A program made the position numbers and the translations under genes. A stretch of 64,000 nucleotides of DNA, taken from Enoplolaimus lenunculus (taxonomy: Eukaryota; Nematoda; Enoplea; Enoplida; Thoracostomopsidae). The stretch lies in NCBI GenBank assembly GCA_030248215.1, contig JASANG010002453.1, forward strand, positions 1 through 64,000. Direction: 5' to 3'. The notes below the pieces were generated by a model. It was not told the origin of the DNA and did no database searches. It saw nothing but the letters and a program-made list of their open reading frames with translations. Position 1 is the stretch's first letter, and every line of letters starts with the position of its first letter. Shown here piece after piece: positions 34,755-48,900 of the stretch.

Positions 34755-36968
34755 TGTTTATAGCGTTTTGTTAATGATTGTAAGTAATATTACTAAATGA
34801 ATATAACGACGAATGCGGAACACAAGACGAAGCAGCACTTTAGAATAAAGGGAATTTATTAAAGATTGCAATACGTATATATGTACGTACTAGATAAAGA
34901 CAAATGCGTAAAACAAGTTATACCTGCGGTTTAGAATGAAGGCAAGTAAATTTAGGGTTGAATTGTAAGCAGCAGATCAGAATTAAACCGATATATCGCT
35001 ACCGGTAGTAAAATCAGGGCATCGGTATCGGTAGATTTCGGAGTATACCAACGCTGATACCTTTAATTTTTACTGTATTCTCAGACGAATTGAGTTGAAT
35101 ATACCAGTAGTTGTTGAACTATTGAGCGACGCGTGGACATACATACGTACTTTTCAATCAGTCTAGTAAAGCATGCCAAACTTTTAAAGCATAGCCATAA
35201 AGTTTGACCAACTTCCTTTCCAATTAATCTAATATGTTATTTAGTTTTCATACATTTCTCGCACCCGAAAACTCTTTAGTACTGAATTATATTACTTGTA
35301 ACCCTAGTAAAATCCTGATTTCGGCTTAACTACTTACGCTAATATGCAATTTAGGTATTAGCTAACTATTTAATTATTTATTCCATTGCTCATATCCAAA
35401 ACCCTTCACTACTGGAAGTAGATTGCTCGTAAGTGTAACCATAATTATCAGCGAAATACAGTAAAAAGTCGTCATTTAGGCTTAACTAATTATGCACATT
35501 AGGCTGTAGCTAATAAACGGCTTGGAATTTGAAAACACCAATTCTAGGATAACACCCCACGATAATAAGCTTTCAACAAATTTTTTTGGACGGACATCCA
35601 CCTTAAACACTTCGCGAATTTCGCTTCACTCAATATTTGAATAGAATCTCAGATATATATTCATCATTAGGCGGTGGCTAATACAGGGTGCGACCGGATA
35701 TGCTGATCCGGTTTAATATCCGGCAAATACCGATATCCGTATACGGTGTTAACCTACCGGATACCAGATCTTTACGGTGGTAGTCCTGAACTTCATAAAA
35801 CTGCTTTTTCCATGTGAGCAGTGTGCAATCACTTTTGATGATGTCCCAACATATTGACACTTTACTGGAACCAGAATTCGAAAAAATTACCGGAAACAGA
35901 ACCATAAAATGAATATATACATGCCACCGAAAAATTCATTTTAACTTTCCATGTTGCAATATTGATATTTAATTTTATCCTCATTTTTTCGTGAAACATC
36001 TTAATTTCCACCGACCAAAATTTAATACCGGAGTTTTTAATTCCAGTAAAAACTTACCGGACCCGGAAGGTCAGAAAATGCTGGAACCGGAATTCCGGTT
36101 GCAAATAACCCGCCCATTATTGTTCGGTAGCTAAGTAAAAATGGCGTTAGCAAAGCCCAGCAACTGAATCCATATGAATTTATATTTTATGTCAATTGCA
36201 AATATTGTTTTAAATTTCAATAAGTAAATTCAGTGTTTGAAAACCACAAGTCTAATTGTTTGGAATAGCAGTTTCAGATGCAAGGTATGGAAGCATGCAA
36301 AGTTAGTTTCTTCACTCGTCATTTGCCTAAGTAGAGGATTAGAGTCTTTAAAACGCTACAAAACATACAAATAGTAAACCAAACAAATTAATTAAACGCA
36401 AAATTTACTACCGCTGTAAAATTGAAGTTTTTGAGAAATTCACGACTAGTAATTATGCTTTATTTCCAAACGGAGAAGTGTAACAGTGAAGATCTAAAAG
36501 TAGTTTGTCAAAATACGCCATTTTTTGATTTTGCTACAGAGTGGTGACTGCAGACTTGTGTGTACTAACTAACATTAACGGAGAGCGACCAAATTTTTGG
36601 ATTCACAAAGTTACATAGCTATGAACTCTGAGGTTTTCGGTATTTTGTTTGGGTAAAAATAGTTGGATTGGAATTATTGTTTTTTGAATAGTGACTGCTA
36701 GTTTTTGTTTACATACCTATTATTCAGGGTGCAACCGGAATTCTGACCCCAATTAAAATTCCGATTCAAAACGAGTTCCGATTCCAATTTCTACGTAATT
36801 TAAAAATTATAGCTTCAACTAAGGTTAGGTAATTTTTGAGATTCCGGTTCTGGGAAATTGTAGTTCCGGTTACAGTGACTGGTTGCTGGCTTATCAACTT
36901 TAATCCTATAATTTACGTATATTTCAGTGCACGAATTGTTACATATCGATATTGGTGCAGCTCGCAAG
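34755..36968. promoter_or_regulatory. Shared upstream region of DNAJC9 and LAMC1
   Basis: About 2.2 kb separates the two start codons, so promoters for both genes should lie here unless untranslated exons extend further. No TATA box or CpG island is obvious. A TATATTTCAG at 36918-36927 could be an acceptor for an untranslated LAMC1 exon. 35684-36110 and about 36725-36872 are eroded CAGGGTGCAACCGG-type elements (ACCGGA and TTCCGGTT motifs). 35330-35690 has AATTTGCATATTAGCTAA-like repeats. Confidence 0.45.
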
Positions 36969-39900
36969 ATGTACCTATATAGTTATTTTATTATCTTGTT
37001 TCTGATTTGCTGTGCCTTATGTCAGAATGAATATGAAAGAAGTGGCGGTATGTTATTTTATTGTTATTGATCGATGCTGTAAATTATATGCCTATTAGAG
37101 CTTCAACATGAAATTAATTTTGAAGGAATAGGAACGTAAAACTCGTAATAGTATGTTAAGAACGTGAGTGAATTAGTAGAATGGCCTGAGATTGCTCAAA
37201 CTTCTTCTCTTCAGTGATTTTGTCTTTACATACGGTCACTTGAAAATACAGAAATACGTATCGATTATACGTCAATGTCGTTGTTTATTACTGTGAAATT
37301 TATTCTCGTTTATCTGTTTAGGAACACCATGTGAAGATCCACAGACTGGTGAACCACAACGGTGCACACCAGATTTTGAAAATGTCGCATATGGAATGCC
37401 AGTTGAAGCGACAAATACATGCGGAGAGCGAGGTCCAACAGAATACTGCATGCAAACGCAGTCACGTTCAAATTCGTCGTGTGACCGATGCGACAGCCGT
37501 GATTTGTATCGGCAGCATCCTGCAAAATATTTAACCGATTTTAACAATGCAATGAATACTACTTACTGGCAGTCCGAAACAATGGAGCAAGGCGTTCAAT
37601 ATCCAAACTCAGTAAATCTTACACTTAGATTCGGTAAGGCTAATCTGGTAGATGTATATCCTTCCAGGCGAAAAGCGGAACTGGAGTACCGGAATCGGAA
37701 CTACAAACTTTATGACTATACAGATAATGTGTATTAACTAATAAGTACGTATAGTATTGATATTTTGTGTTTGGAATTCTAATCAGAATTGGAATTCTGG
37801 TTGCACATTGGGTCTCCTATTCTTTACAAATATTTGTATTAATGCCCTTAAACGTAACACGGGCCAAGCAAATCTTGCAGCTGAACGCATAAAATAATTG
37901 AATAGGGTCAGGGTGCAACTGGAATTGATAAAATACCAGAACCGGAACCGGAAAACAAAACATACTTGTTACCGAAAAACGCTATTTTATCGCTTTTATT
38001 TAGTGGTGTAAACAAACTATTTAGAATGCCAAAATGTTTAAACAAATGCAGTACGTAGCTGGAAACGTATGATAAATTATGGAGTATGGCACAAATTGAA
38101 AATTTTGGCAATACACATCAAACAATTTTTGAACAATAACTAAGGTAGAATACGTACCGGGACCGGATAGTGAAAAATACCGGATTTTTCTACCAGAATT
38201 CCATGTAAACCCTGAAAATTGTCATTGCTAAAAAAGAAATTTTGTGAGATGTTAACCTTTGTCACGTGAAGAACTTGACTTTGGACACCTTAGACCATTT
38301 AAGGATATTAGATTTGAATTAATTGCCCAGCTCCAGCCGGGTATTAGATTATCCAGCGTCTGTTTCGCCATTTTTGGTATCCGTTCGAAGCCTACTACAC
38401 AGTACTGTTTGCCAGCAGAGTGGCACCGAATCCAATTTTTGGTCGAATCAGAGTTCAATGCTAATTTGGTGAACCGAATTTGATCCTTACGTTTTGCAAA
38501 TTTCTGATATAGACTCTAAATTATTCTATTTCCGAATCTCAAACCGACACAAACCGAGCTAGCTATTATATGGTGTGATGCCATGCCTATATTTACCTGT
38601 CTGAAAGTGTTACTCAGAAACTGCCGAACTGTGAGATTTGGATAACTTAAATGCGTATTTTGATATGTTGGCATTTTGAGATACTGAACATAGGGAGCGG
38701 TCGAATTATTCTATCGAAGATAACTGGTTACTGAATTTCGTTCCGCTCAGGGTGCAACCGGAATTACAATTTACCGGAACCGGAACCGGAATTTGAAAAT
38801 TTTACCGGAACCGGAACCGGAAAGTGAAAAATGCATTTCACCAAAAATTTCTTTTTAATTTATTTTTTGCTCTATTATTTGTGAAATAACCTTAGTCGAA
38901 CATAGGTATTTATTTTATTTGTTGTATTTTAGATTTTCTTCATCGACTGAAGTGAAATCCACCATCAATGGCTTATATTCGGAGTACAAGTGGCTTTCAA
39001 AAGAGATTCTTCAAAATTAGCAAAGTTAAGAAAACGGCCAAATTATAATACCGGATTTTTAAATCCGGTAAAAATTTACCGGAACCGGAACCGGAAGGTG
39101 AAAAAATGCCGGAACCGGAACCGGAATTCCGGTTGCACCCTGGTTCCGCTAGTAATGAAATCGATTTGAGCGTATATGCATTCTGCTTTTTCACAGCCGA
39201 ATTTGAACGTCAGTGTGTGTTGAATTCGAACCATCGGTTGCTGCCTTGAAAATAATTGTTTTGCTGAGGTTAGTGCATGGTGCAAAAATGGATGTGTCGA
39301 GAGCGGAATTTTGTTGCAAATTTAAACTAACGAATTTTAATTTTAGGAAAATCATACGAAGTAACCTACGTACGGTTAAAATTTGTAAGCCCGCGACCGG
39401 AAAGCTTTGCCTTATGGAAGAAGACAACCGACACCGATGAATGGATACCGTGGCAGTATTATAGGTATATACAAACAAGTTTATGTGAAATTTTCCAAAA
39501 GACGATTTATATTAATGCTTCTGTGCAGTTCTGAGCGTTAATATAAATATTTAGTATTGTCCCGTTTTTCATTATTTTACCAAATACGTATATACCGACA
39601 TTTGGACGCCTGTTTTAGAAGGGTTCGACCGAAATTCGGTCCCGGCCGGAATTCTTTCCATTGCTTTTCTACACTCAAAAGACGAAGGAACCGGAATTTA
39701 TACCGCTTTGTGGAAAATTATTCAGAATCAGTTAAATATTGGGAACCTTGTCTTTGAAAAAATGTTATTTCGCAATGAGTGTTTGTGCAATTAGTTCAAT
39801 TTTGTTAGTAAGCTGTTTGATTAAAAATATAATGAGTTTTCGCAAAATTTATGATAGAATAGCTAAAAATTTGCTTAAGCAAGTTTTTGGGTCGTTTTCT

Positions 39901-42900
39901 AAGTAATAGAACGGGAATTCGGTAATAAAAGTTATTTCAAATTCCCGTTCCTCTTCCTGCAGGAACATTCAAGTCCTGTTCTCGACGCATTTGTGCGCCT
40001 CAACCGCCGCCTCCATGTAAGAAGGTGTGTCTGATGCCCTCTATATTTAAGACTTAAAAATGCTCAACGGGGGGGCAAAACCTCATCCTTTCCTAGCCTA
40101 CCCCAGTATCGAACCCAAGCGTTTATCTACGCAAGCTTACACATTTTATTTAGCGGAACATGCCGTCGAACTTACAAGGTACCGAACAAAGCACCAATTT
40201 TGCCAAACGCAGAAGCAGTTGCACAGTGTACCGACGAATATAGCAATATTTCGCCGTTGTCAAATGCTGATGTTGCTTTCTCGACCCTAGAAGGACGACC
40301 GAGTGCTGAAAGTTTCGTTGACTCGGAAATCTTACAGGTAACTGTAGCCTGCCGTGCTGAGGATAAAATCGTGTTGTCTATGTAATGTATGTATTACCAA
40401 TATCTCATTTGTCATGCAGAGAACTTTGCACTATACAACTGGTGCAATTTTCAATTACCATCGGCGAAGTCCACTACGCTGTGTATTGATTTTGCTTTCA
40501 ATTTAGCAAGAATGTGCAGCGAAAGTATACATTCGAATTGGAACAGCAAATTTAATTACAATGCAATCGAAACCAGATTTACTTTTACTTTATTTGAGTA
40601 GCTATACAATTGGTAGTTACGCATGATTTAAGCATTTCATACGACATAGAAAACAAAAATTGGACTTACTTGGTAAAGTAAAAATAGTCAGGAATATGAT
40701 TCTATGTTAAGTAATGGGAAACTTTTATGAAATAGAATTGGAAGTCTGACTAAACTCGAATGAGGCTTGCTTTGCAATTAACTGCTTCAGTCGTGGTTTA
40801 TATGCCCAGAGCTATGTTTTTAAGTTAAAGCTTGTCTTCTGTTGTACCTATATAATATTTGAAATTGTAAGTTTTTTATACATGTAATATGTGACTTGTC
40901 TGCCAGGATTCCAACCGGAGCTATGTTTGCCAGCATGAACAGGAACAGGAATTCAATTTTTTGCATGAACAGGAACCGGGATGTGAAATAATTTTCATGA
41001 CCGAATAACAGTTCTACAATTTAGAAACTAGCTAAAACGTGCCTTAAGCTATTTTTCAGCAGCTTTATCGTTATGTTTGGTGAAATCACATCAGATAGTT
41101 AATTCAAACAGTAAAATTCCTGTTTCTGCGCCTATAAACACAGGAACAGGAAATGAGGTGGAGCCCTGGTGTCTGCTTCTTATGTGATGTACGTTAATGG
41201 CTTGCGTTATTTACGCAGCTTTTCAGGTGTAGCTGGCATTGTTTGAACAGGAACTAAATATTGCTGGAACAGGAACAAGAATTGAATTACTAATTTTCAT
41301 TACCGAATTACTGTTCGACTTTTTAGAAAACCTGCCAAAAATAGCTTAAGCGAATTTTCAGCTGTTTAATCATCACTTTTTGTGAAAACACAACAGAAAG
41401 ATAACAATATTTAAAGACAAAGTTTCCAATATTTAAGTGTTCGGCATAATTTTTCACAAAACCGTAAAAATTCCGGTTCCTGCATCTGTGAATGCAGGAA
41501 CAGGAACGGGGATTGAATTTTAGCAGGAATTGCGGCTGGAACAGGAATACCGGTTGAACCCTGGTAGCTAGTTTAGCTTGAATATTCTATACTTAACTTA
41601 ATGTTTATACGCAAATCTTCCTGTTTATGTATTCCGGAAATACCCCAGTTCCCTGATATTAACTACAAGAATCGAAATCTCGCCGACTCGATAATATATC
41701 GCTCTTCATCAGGGTGCAGTTGGAATTTCGATTCCGATTAGAATTCCGATTCAAAACGAATTCCGATTCCGATTGCACAATCAATCGGAATCGGAATTTC
41801 CACATTTTAATTTTACGCCTACTTGCTGTGATATGTTGCATAAAAATTCTGCATCATTTATCTATCAATTGTTTCCGATTCCGGTATAAATTTGCTGTTC
41901 CGATTCCGGTGTAATCCAGTTCCGCTTTGCACCCTGCTCTTCATATCGATTCATATACAATACGCACGTATTGTATAATTTCATAATTGCATACATTACA
42001 GTTTCGTCTTAGAGTTATAACTTGCTGTTGAATTTGCAGCCGTAAAATGGTGAATTTTTGCGCTCCAGTGTGAATAGTGAATATCAATTGTGTGTTAAGC
42101 GTTCGTGCCCTGCTAAGTATGCAATAAGTACATCAATTCGATGGCGCAATGATGCAAAGCTTTTAAGCAGCCATTAAGCTTGTTTGCAGTGTTTGCGTAT
42201 GGAGCGCTTTTAGACAAAGTATTTCAAACTGTTTTCAAAAAGAATGACATAAATAAATAAATAAATAAACAAAGAAGAAAATGTCGCGGTGGTGGCAGTC
42301 TTGACAAATGTTGATGCTCTCGAAATTTTTTGGATGGAAATCGTTTTATCTACGTTGATTTGTTAATGGACTGCGTTGTACTTATTGTGCGCCGAGTTTT
42401 ATAATGTGACCGGCTGTGCATAAAACGGAACTGGTTTATATCGGAATTGGAACAACGAATTTATGCCGGAATCGTAATCGGAATACGAACTAGAAATTTT
42501 TCGGCTGTACGGATCACTTGTATTGAAAAAGATAATATTTATTTAGGGTGTCTGTTGCCTGTGAACAATTTTGAAAAACGTCGCATGAACAATTTGGCGA
42601 TGATTTTTGGTTCTATAAAGCTGAACTACAATCAAGTATTGATAAGTTAACTTATTGAAAACAATTCAATTGATAAATAATACAGAATTTTTATGCAACA
42701 TGTCACAACAAGTAGGATTAAAATGAAAATTTCAAAATTCCGATTCCGATTTACTGCGTAATCGTAATCGGAACTCGCTTTGAGTCGGAATTCTAATCGG
42801 AATTTGAAAAACATTCAGTGATACCTACTTGAAAAACATGTCAACATGTTGATTCCAATTTTACTACACGATAGTTTAAGACCAGATAGGATACAACGTT

Positions 42901-45900
42901 ACATCAGTTTAAGTTCGAAGACTTAAACCCTAACAACCATGAAAGATTGGGGTTAAAACTTTTTTAGGGAAATGAGCCATCGGCTTCGGTTTCCATCTGG
43001 CTCCTGGCCCGAACTACGTACGTATGTTCGTTCGCTATATTGTCTTGTAGGTGGTGTTTTGTTGACTGATGTACGTACTACTGTGTTGTGTTTGTTATTT
43101 TTGTTTGATAAGAGTTTCAAATTGCTTCAAAATACGTCGGTGGTCCAGAGCTCCGCCCACAGTTTCGCATTTTGTGGAGTGTTTTTAAGAAATTGTGAGT
43201 CTTCAATTGATTCTTGTAGAAAGATTATGCAGATCATAACTCACAAGTGTATGATGATGATGATGGTGGTTGTATGTCGGTATGAGGCTTTATTTGTATA
43301 TATAATCCAGAGACAAAAGCGGTAACTTATAAACTAGATTTTCTAATGTATTAGGGTTGCTCCTGTTGCGGTCGGAAATCCTGCACAAGTTGACTTACTG
43401 TTGCTGTTCCTTCTATTTGCAGATGGTCGATTCTGTTCCGGCACAACTTAGTTGTCGTTGGAACCCTGATATGTATTACGGTTCGACTTAATGTTAATTT
43501 ACAGGGTGTGGAATTTTGGATAGTGATTTTTAGCTTACGTTAGAAGTACGTAATTATTTAATGTATCAAAACTCAAGCGTAAGCCTCCTGCACTAAGCAT
43601 TCTATTATTGAAAGAGATAAAATTACTGAAATAGTTTTGAACTGTTTAGGCGCGTTAGTATGAGAAGCGCTTAGTGCGGAAGGCTTGGGTGGCGGCAGCC
43701 CCCATCCTGCTTAGTATCCTTTTAAATCGCAGAGGGTTCCGAGGGGGGCCAGCCTCCATGAAAACAAAATTGTGGCTGTGAAAATTTTTTCAGTTGCTAC
43801 GTAAAAATAATATGTCATTTATGCAATATCTCCCATACCTCCCATTTGGGGAACATCACCCCTGCCCCTAAAAAGGTGCCCCCCATCCTAACCGGTTGAA
43901 ACAAAAACCGCCAAAGTTTTATTTAAAATGCATCTGGATTCTCGCGAGCGCTTGCAGATCCATGTGGTCATGCTCTCTGAATGAAGTGGGATCAAAGTTA
44001 AAATTTTGTGTGTACATTTAGCACTAAAATTGCGTTTGATATCGCTCACGTACCTTTATTCACGATTACGTACATATATAAAATACATTTCGCCCCACCC
44101 CCCCCCACACCGCCGCTGAAGAAAATTTTGGATCCGCCACTGAAAAAATCATTCATACAAAGAGGTTTCATATTACTTATCTACCAGTAGAGTAAGTAGT
44201 ACATTTCGTTGCTATTATCAATATTTTCGTATATCCGGTATATAAAGTTGAAGTTGTTTGCTACTATTAAACGTGCTGTGATACGTATGCAATTCAAGCT
44301 GTTAGTAAAAACAATGAAATTTGATATTTCTACGTATATTTGAGAAATACATTCGGGTGGCTTACGTATGTGCACAAAAAATTGGTTGTTATGTTGGCTG
44401 AATTGCGTATTTATATACCTGGCCTGGTACAGGTTAATGCACAGAAACCAAACGGGGACGTATTGATTGGTAAAACAAACTTGTAAAGGGCCGAAATGTG
44501 AATTTTGCGGTCTCAGCAAGGTCTACGTTTTTATGTTTTTTGAGTTAGCGGCTAAAGTTTTGATGGCGGCAGTAGACTTATGACGTTAATAATTAACCAA
44601 TTATGCTTGCCGAATGATTTTCTCTGACGATATTTTAATATCAATAATTGGCGGGAGTTACGTATTCCTGGCGGTCATATGACCAATGGTTCAATAGTTC
44701 TAGCCATCGAAATTACTGTACAAACACGCATCATTCGTAAAATATAAGCTTAACCAGGTTTATTCCTTACTCAAATCAGTTTTCTGTTTGTACATGTTTT
44801 ATATGGTAAAAAGTTAACATTTAAAGGACCATAACTATTTCACCGGGGGCCATGCAGCGCTAAAAATGGTACCATTGAACTCAGCACGAGGAAGCCTATA
44901 AAATGAACTATTTTTATGCAATTCCTATTGGGATCCAAATTCCGGACCTCCCCCCTTTTGCCGCCTGGACCTCGGTTTCTGGTCATAAGCCGTCATTTAT
45001 CTACCTATTAATGTATGTATATAGTTGTGTTGTATTTGTGTGTACGTTCATTCCCATCCAGCATACGATCAGCAATTTGTTGACAAACAAGTACCTATAT
45101 ATAAACGTAAAATTGTAAACAAAATTTTGTTTTGCAGCTTAATTTTCGAGTGAAATGAGAACGGCTGCGCACGCATATCAGAGAATCTGTTGAAAGTTGT
45201 CGTTTTATTACGTATATATGAATTTTTTATTTTTATTATTTTGTTCGAAGAAGGAATATACGTGTCGTCTCGACGTGGGTTTAACGACGCTTGTATAAAC
45301 TAACTAGCATCTGTATAAGGTTTGCAACGTAAAGCTGTCCGTAAAACGAACCCAGCCCTTATTCCAGCAGTTTGGTGGCCGTGACCAAAGCGTATATTTA
45401 TTTGGTTAAACGAATAAACACAGCAATAAAACCGTATGCACGTGTACGTATGATCAAATCTATATATTAAAGTTGGAACGCCCCATGTACGTATTTTGGG
45501 CAGCGTTCCAGCAGATTTGTAGATCCATATGTAAATTAGCTCTTGTACTTTAAGTGAAAAATTATGCAGATATAAGATTGTTGTTTACTTGTTTGTGTTG
45601 ATATTCGATAAGACGAAGCCTGTTTGCTTTATGTGTATATTTTAACATGTATGTAATTTTGATATTGTCTTAAGTAGGCATCAATTTGGGATGCGTATTT
45701 TCCATGAGGATGATGGATCCCGAGGTTCATCATTACTTCCGAACCCACACGGGCTAAAAATTGGCATTGAAATTGAATGCACAATTGTCAATCAAGTTTC
45801 AATTCTTGAGTATGGACTTGCTTGAACAAATCCTTCTAAACATATGCCAAAACACGATGTATTTTACGAGAGTTGCACATGTGTGCAACTGCGGATTACT

Positions 45901-48900
45901 AGTTAATTTTATTTGTAATAATTGATTGTGTAACAGTGATCTATAAAATAAACAACGTTTGAGAATGGAATATCCATTTGTTTGTTTTAGTATTATGATC
46001 CAAAGTTTTGTTGTATCTCGAGTTGTACTCAGTGTATGGTTGTCTTGTCTTGTAGGTATCATCGAGTGTCAGCTTAACATAGTACCAGGAAATGTTTAAT
46101 GTTTACGACTTCCACATGTTATCAAAGACTTATCTGTACGACTTTTGTAACCTTTCCTCAACATGTAAAGTTAAGGTTCAGACTTAAGCATTGGTTTTGA
46201 TTTGGGCTTAGGTAAGCTTTTTACGTATTCTAAGCCTAAGCATGTTGCAGGAAGTGTACAAGAGCCTAATCTAGAGTGTGTTACTGAATACGTATATATT
46301 TGTATTATTATGTTTTAGGAATGGGTCACAGCGACTGCGATTAAAATCACACTGAATCGTTTGAATACATTCGGAGACGAAATATTTGGTGATAAAAAAG
46401 TTCTTCGGTCGTATTATTATGCGATATCGGATTTGTCAGTGGGCGGAAGGTATGTAAACGTCAGTAGATCGTATACGTGCAAAATAGTGTAATAGAAATC
46501 AATGAGACTTGTTATCTTGTTTTTAGTTTTAAGTAACACCTTTCAAATCCTTGCATGAGCAAAAATTAGTATCTTAGAGTGGTTACGTTTTACTGTTATT
46601 TGTAATTTCCACTAATCGGAGGCGTTAGTCGGTAATTTAGGTAACCGGTCGGACCCTGGTAGCTATAGTTTGATTACTGAGTTGTATGATGTCGTTGTTA
46701 AGACGCCTGTACCAAAAACTTTTGCTTTCATATGTTTATTCTCGGTTGGAATAAGTCGCAACTCGAAGCTTTTTTTGTTGCAGATGTAAATGCAATGGCC
46801 ATGCGCGTCAATGTGTTCCTAGTACAGGTGTTGGAGCTCGGCGGCAGTCTGTTTGCGAATGTAAGCATAATACTGCTGGCCAGGATTGCGAGCAATGTGC
46901 ACCGTTCTATAATGATCGACCGTGGGCGCCTGCGACTGCAAAAGACGCGAACGAATGCAAACGTTAGTCGAGTAGTAATTTTGTATTTGCAGTGTTGTTT
47001 AGCTCGTGTTCCTATTTGGTGATATAGGTCTTGTTACTTTTGCACCAGAGAATTAATGTCTTTGAAATGCTTAGCAGTGTTCGCTGTAAATGAAGATTTT
47101 ACAAATATTTTTAAATACACGCCTCACATTTTACGTTCAGCTGTCGGAAAATTTATAAGTTTGGAAACAAGAAGGGGATTTTCTGGGTTTCCCCGTTGGA
47201 TTTTTGTGTAGAGGTTTTTAGACCCGGTTTCTGTTCGCAACATGGGATACCGTCTCCATTCGATTTCTTACAAAACGTAACTCTACTCTCCAAAACCATG
47301 GCTACTCCCCTGATTTAAACCATATGTTAGTTATATTTGCAGAGTGCGATTGTAATGGTTTGTCGAACCGGTGCTACTTTGACAAAGAAATGTTCGAACA
47401 AACCGGGTCTGGTGGGCATTGCGTCGAATGCAGTGGCAGTACAACCGGGCCACACTGTGAAGATTGTCTCGATAATCATTATCGGATCCGTGGACGTAAA
47501 GAGTGTGCATCTTGTAATTGTGACGTTGTGGGTAAGTGGAGTGATGTGCGGTTTTGTTTTGGAAGGGCGTTATTCTACCACCTATGCTTTGTGAACATAC
47601 TATTCCCAGTGGTTTTAGTTGTTGTAATATTCGCGTTTATACAGATCACTGGTTGACACAAGTTGGTGTAGTATTTTTGTTTCGATTCTCGTTCATGATC
47701 CATAGTGTAGCGTGGTAAAAAGTCGGGATTATTAACTGGGAGCAGGTGTCATAGAAAGGAGGTTCGAATTATGCCACTTAGCGCCCTCCCCCCAATAGTA
47801 GTAATGGAACCACAGTAATTCAATTGTAATTATGTTTTCTGATTATTTAGGCTCGCTTAGCGAACAATGTAATGACGAAGGTCAGTGTCCGTGTAAGCCT
47901 GGTGTTGCAACACGATACTGTGATCGTTGCGATGCAAATTTTTATAATTTTGGGCCACAAGGTTGCACGTAAGTCGAGTGTTTTTTTCGGAAATGATAAG
48001 AATTGTAGGCATTTTATTTGCAATAGTACATCTGCTATGTGGAGTTTTAAATTGTTTAATTACAGTCGAGTGTTTATTGCACTGGTATTGAAAATAAATT
48101 CAAGTTGGCATCGAATATTAATTGGGTAAAAAGTGGAGTTGCAGCATTTAAAAATAAATACTCGGACTTGAAATTTCACAAACCCAAAACCGTAAATACC
48201 TGGATCCAGACATAGATGCAACTCTAGTCAATGCGACAATGGGAACTGTATAATTTTTCTAGCGTTTGCAGCAACTTTTCTTTATATGCCAATAAACAAA
48301 TTGCATGTGAATATACATCAGGAATACTATCATAGCTGTGGTTGAACCTTTCAGTATATCTTTTAATCGATTGCTATTTTCATTATTTGCAGAGCGTGTG
48401 GTTGTTCAGATGCGGGCAGTTTTGGCAACACCCCACAGTGTGATTCACGCACTGGTGACTGTAGTTGTAAAGCGAACGTTGAAGGCAAAACATGTGACAG
48501 TTAAGTTTTGGTGAATAAATTTCTAAACCGGGTGTTTCAGAAGTAACTACCCACTGTTTGATGCTAACTAGATTATCGGTTGACTGGGCAGAGGTAGCTC
48601 GCCTGTTTTTTGTATAATTATAGACAAGTATTAAAAGTTTACTTACATTGCGACGAGAAATCTCAGAACAAATTTCTATGTATTTATTCAATTGATAGGA
48701 TGGCAGATTTTTAATTTTGGCTTCCACTGACACAGTAACACAGTTTTCTAAACTAAACCTCCTTCTATCAGTTAGGTAAGGAGCAGTTATGTTTTTTGTG
48801 CTTTGCTAATAACTCTGATAAAATTCGCTGTTTCTCTATGTTTTGCTACGGTGTTTAGGTTTTGGATTTCAGATGTAAACCAGGTCATTTTTATCTCGAT

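Noticed and set aside
42972-43325. Open frame of 117 codons in LAMC1 intron 4
   Set aside because: It ends in low-complexity MMMMMVVV sequence, has no motif or splice support, and lies in a repeat-bearing intron.
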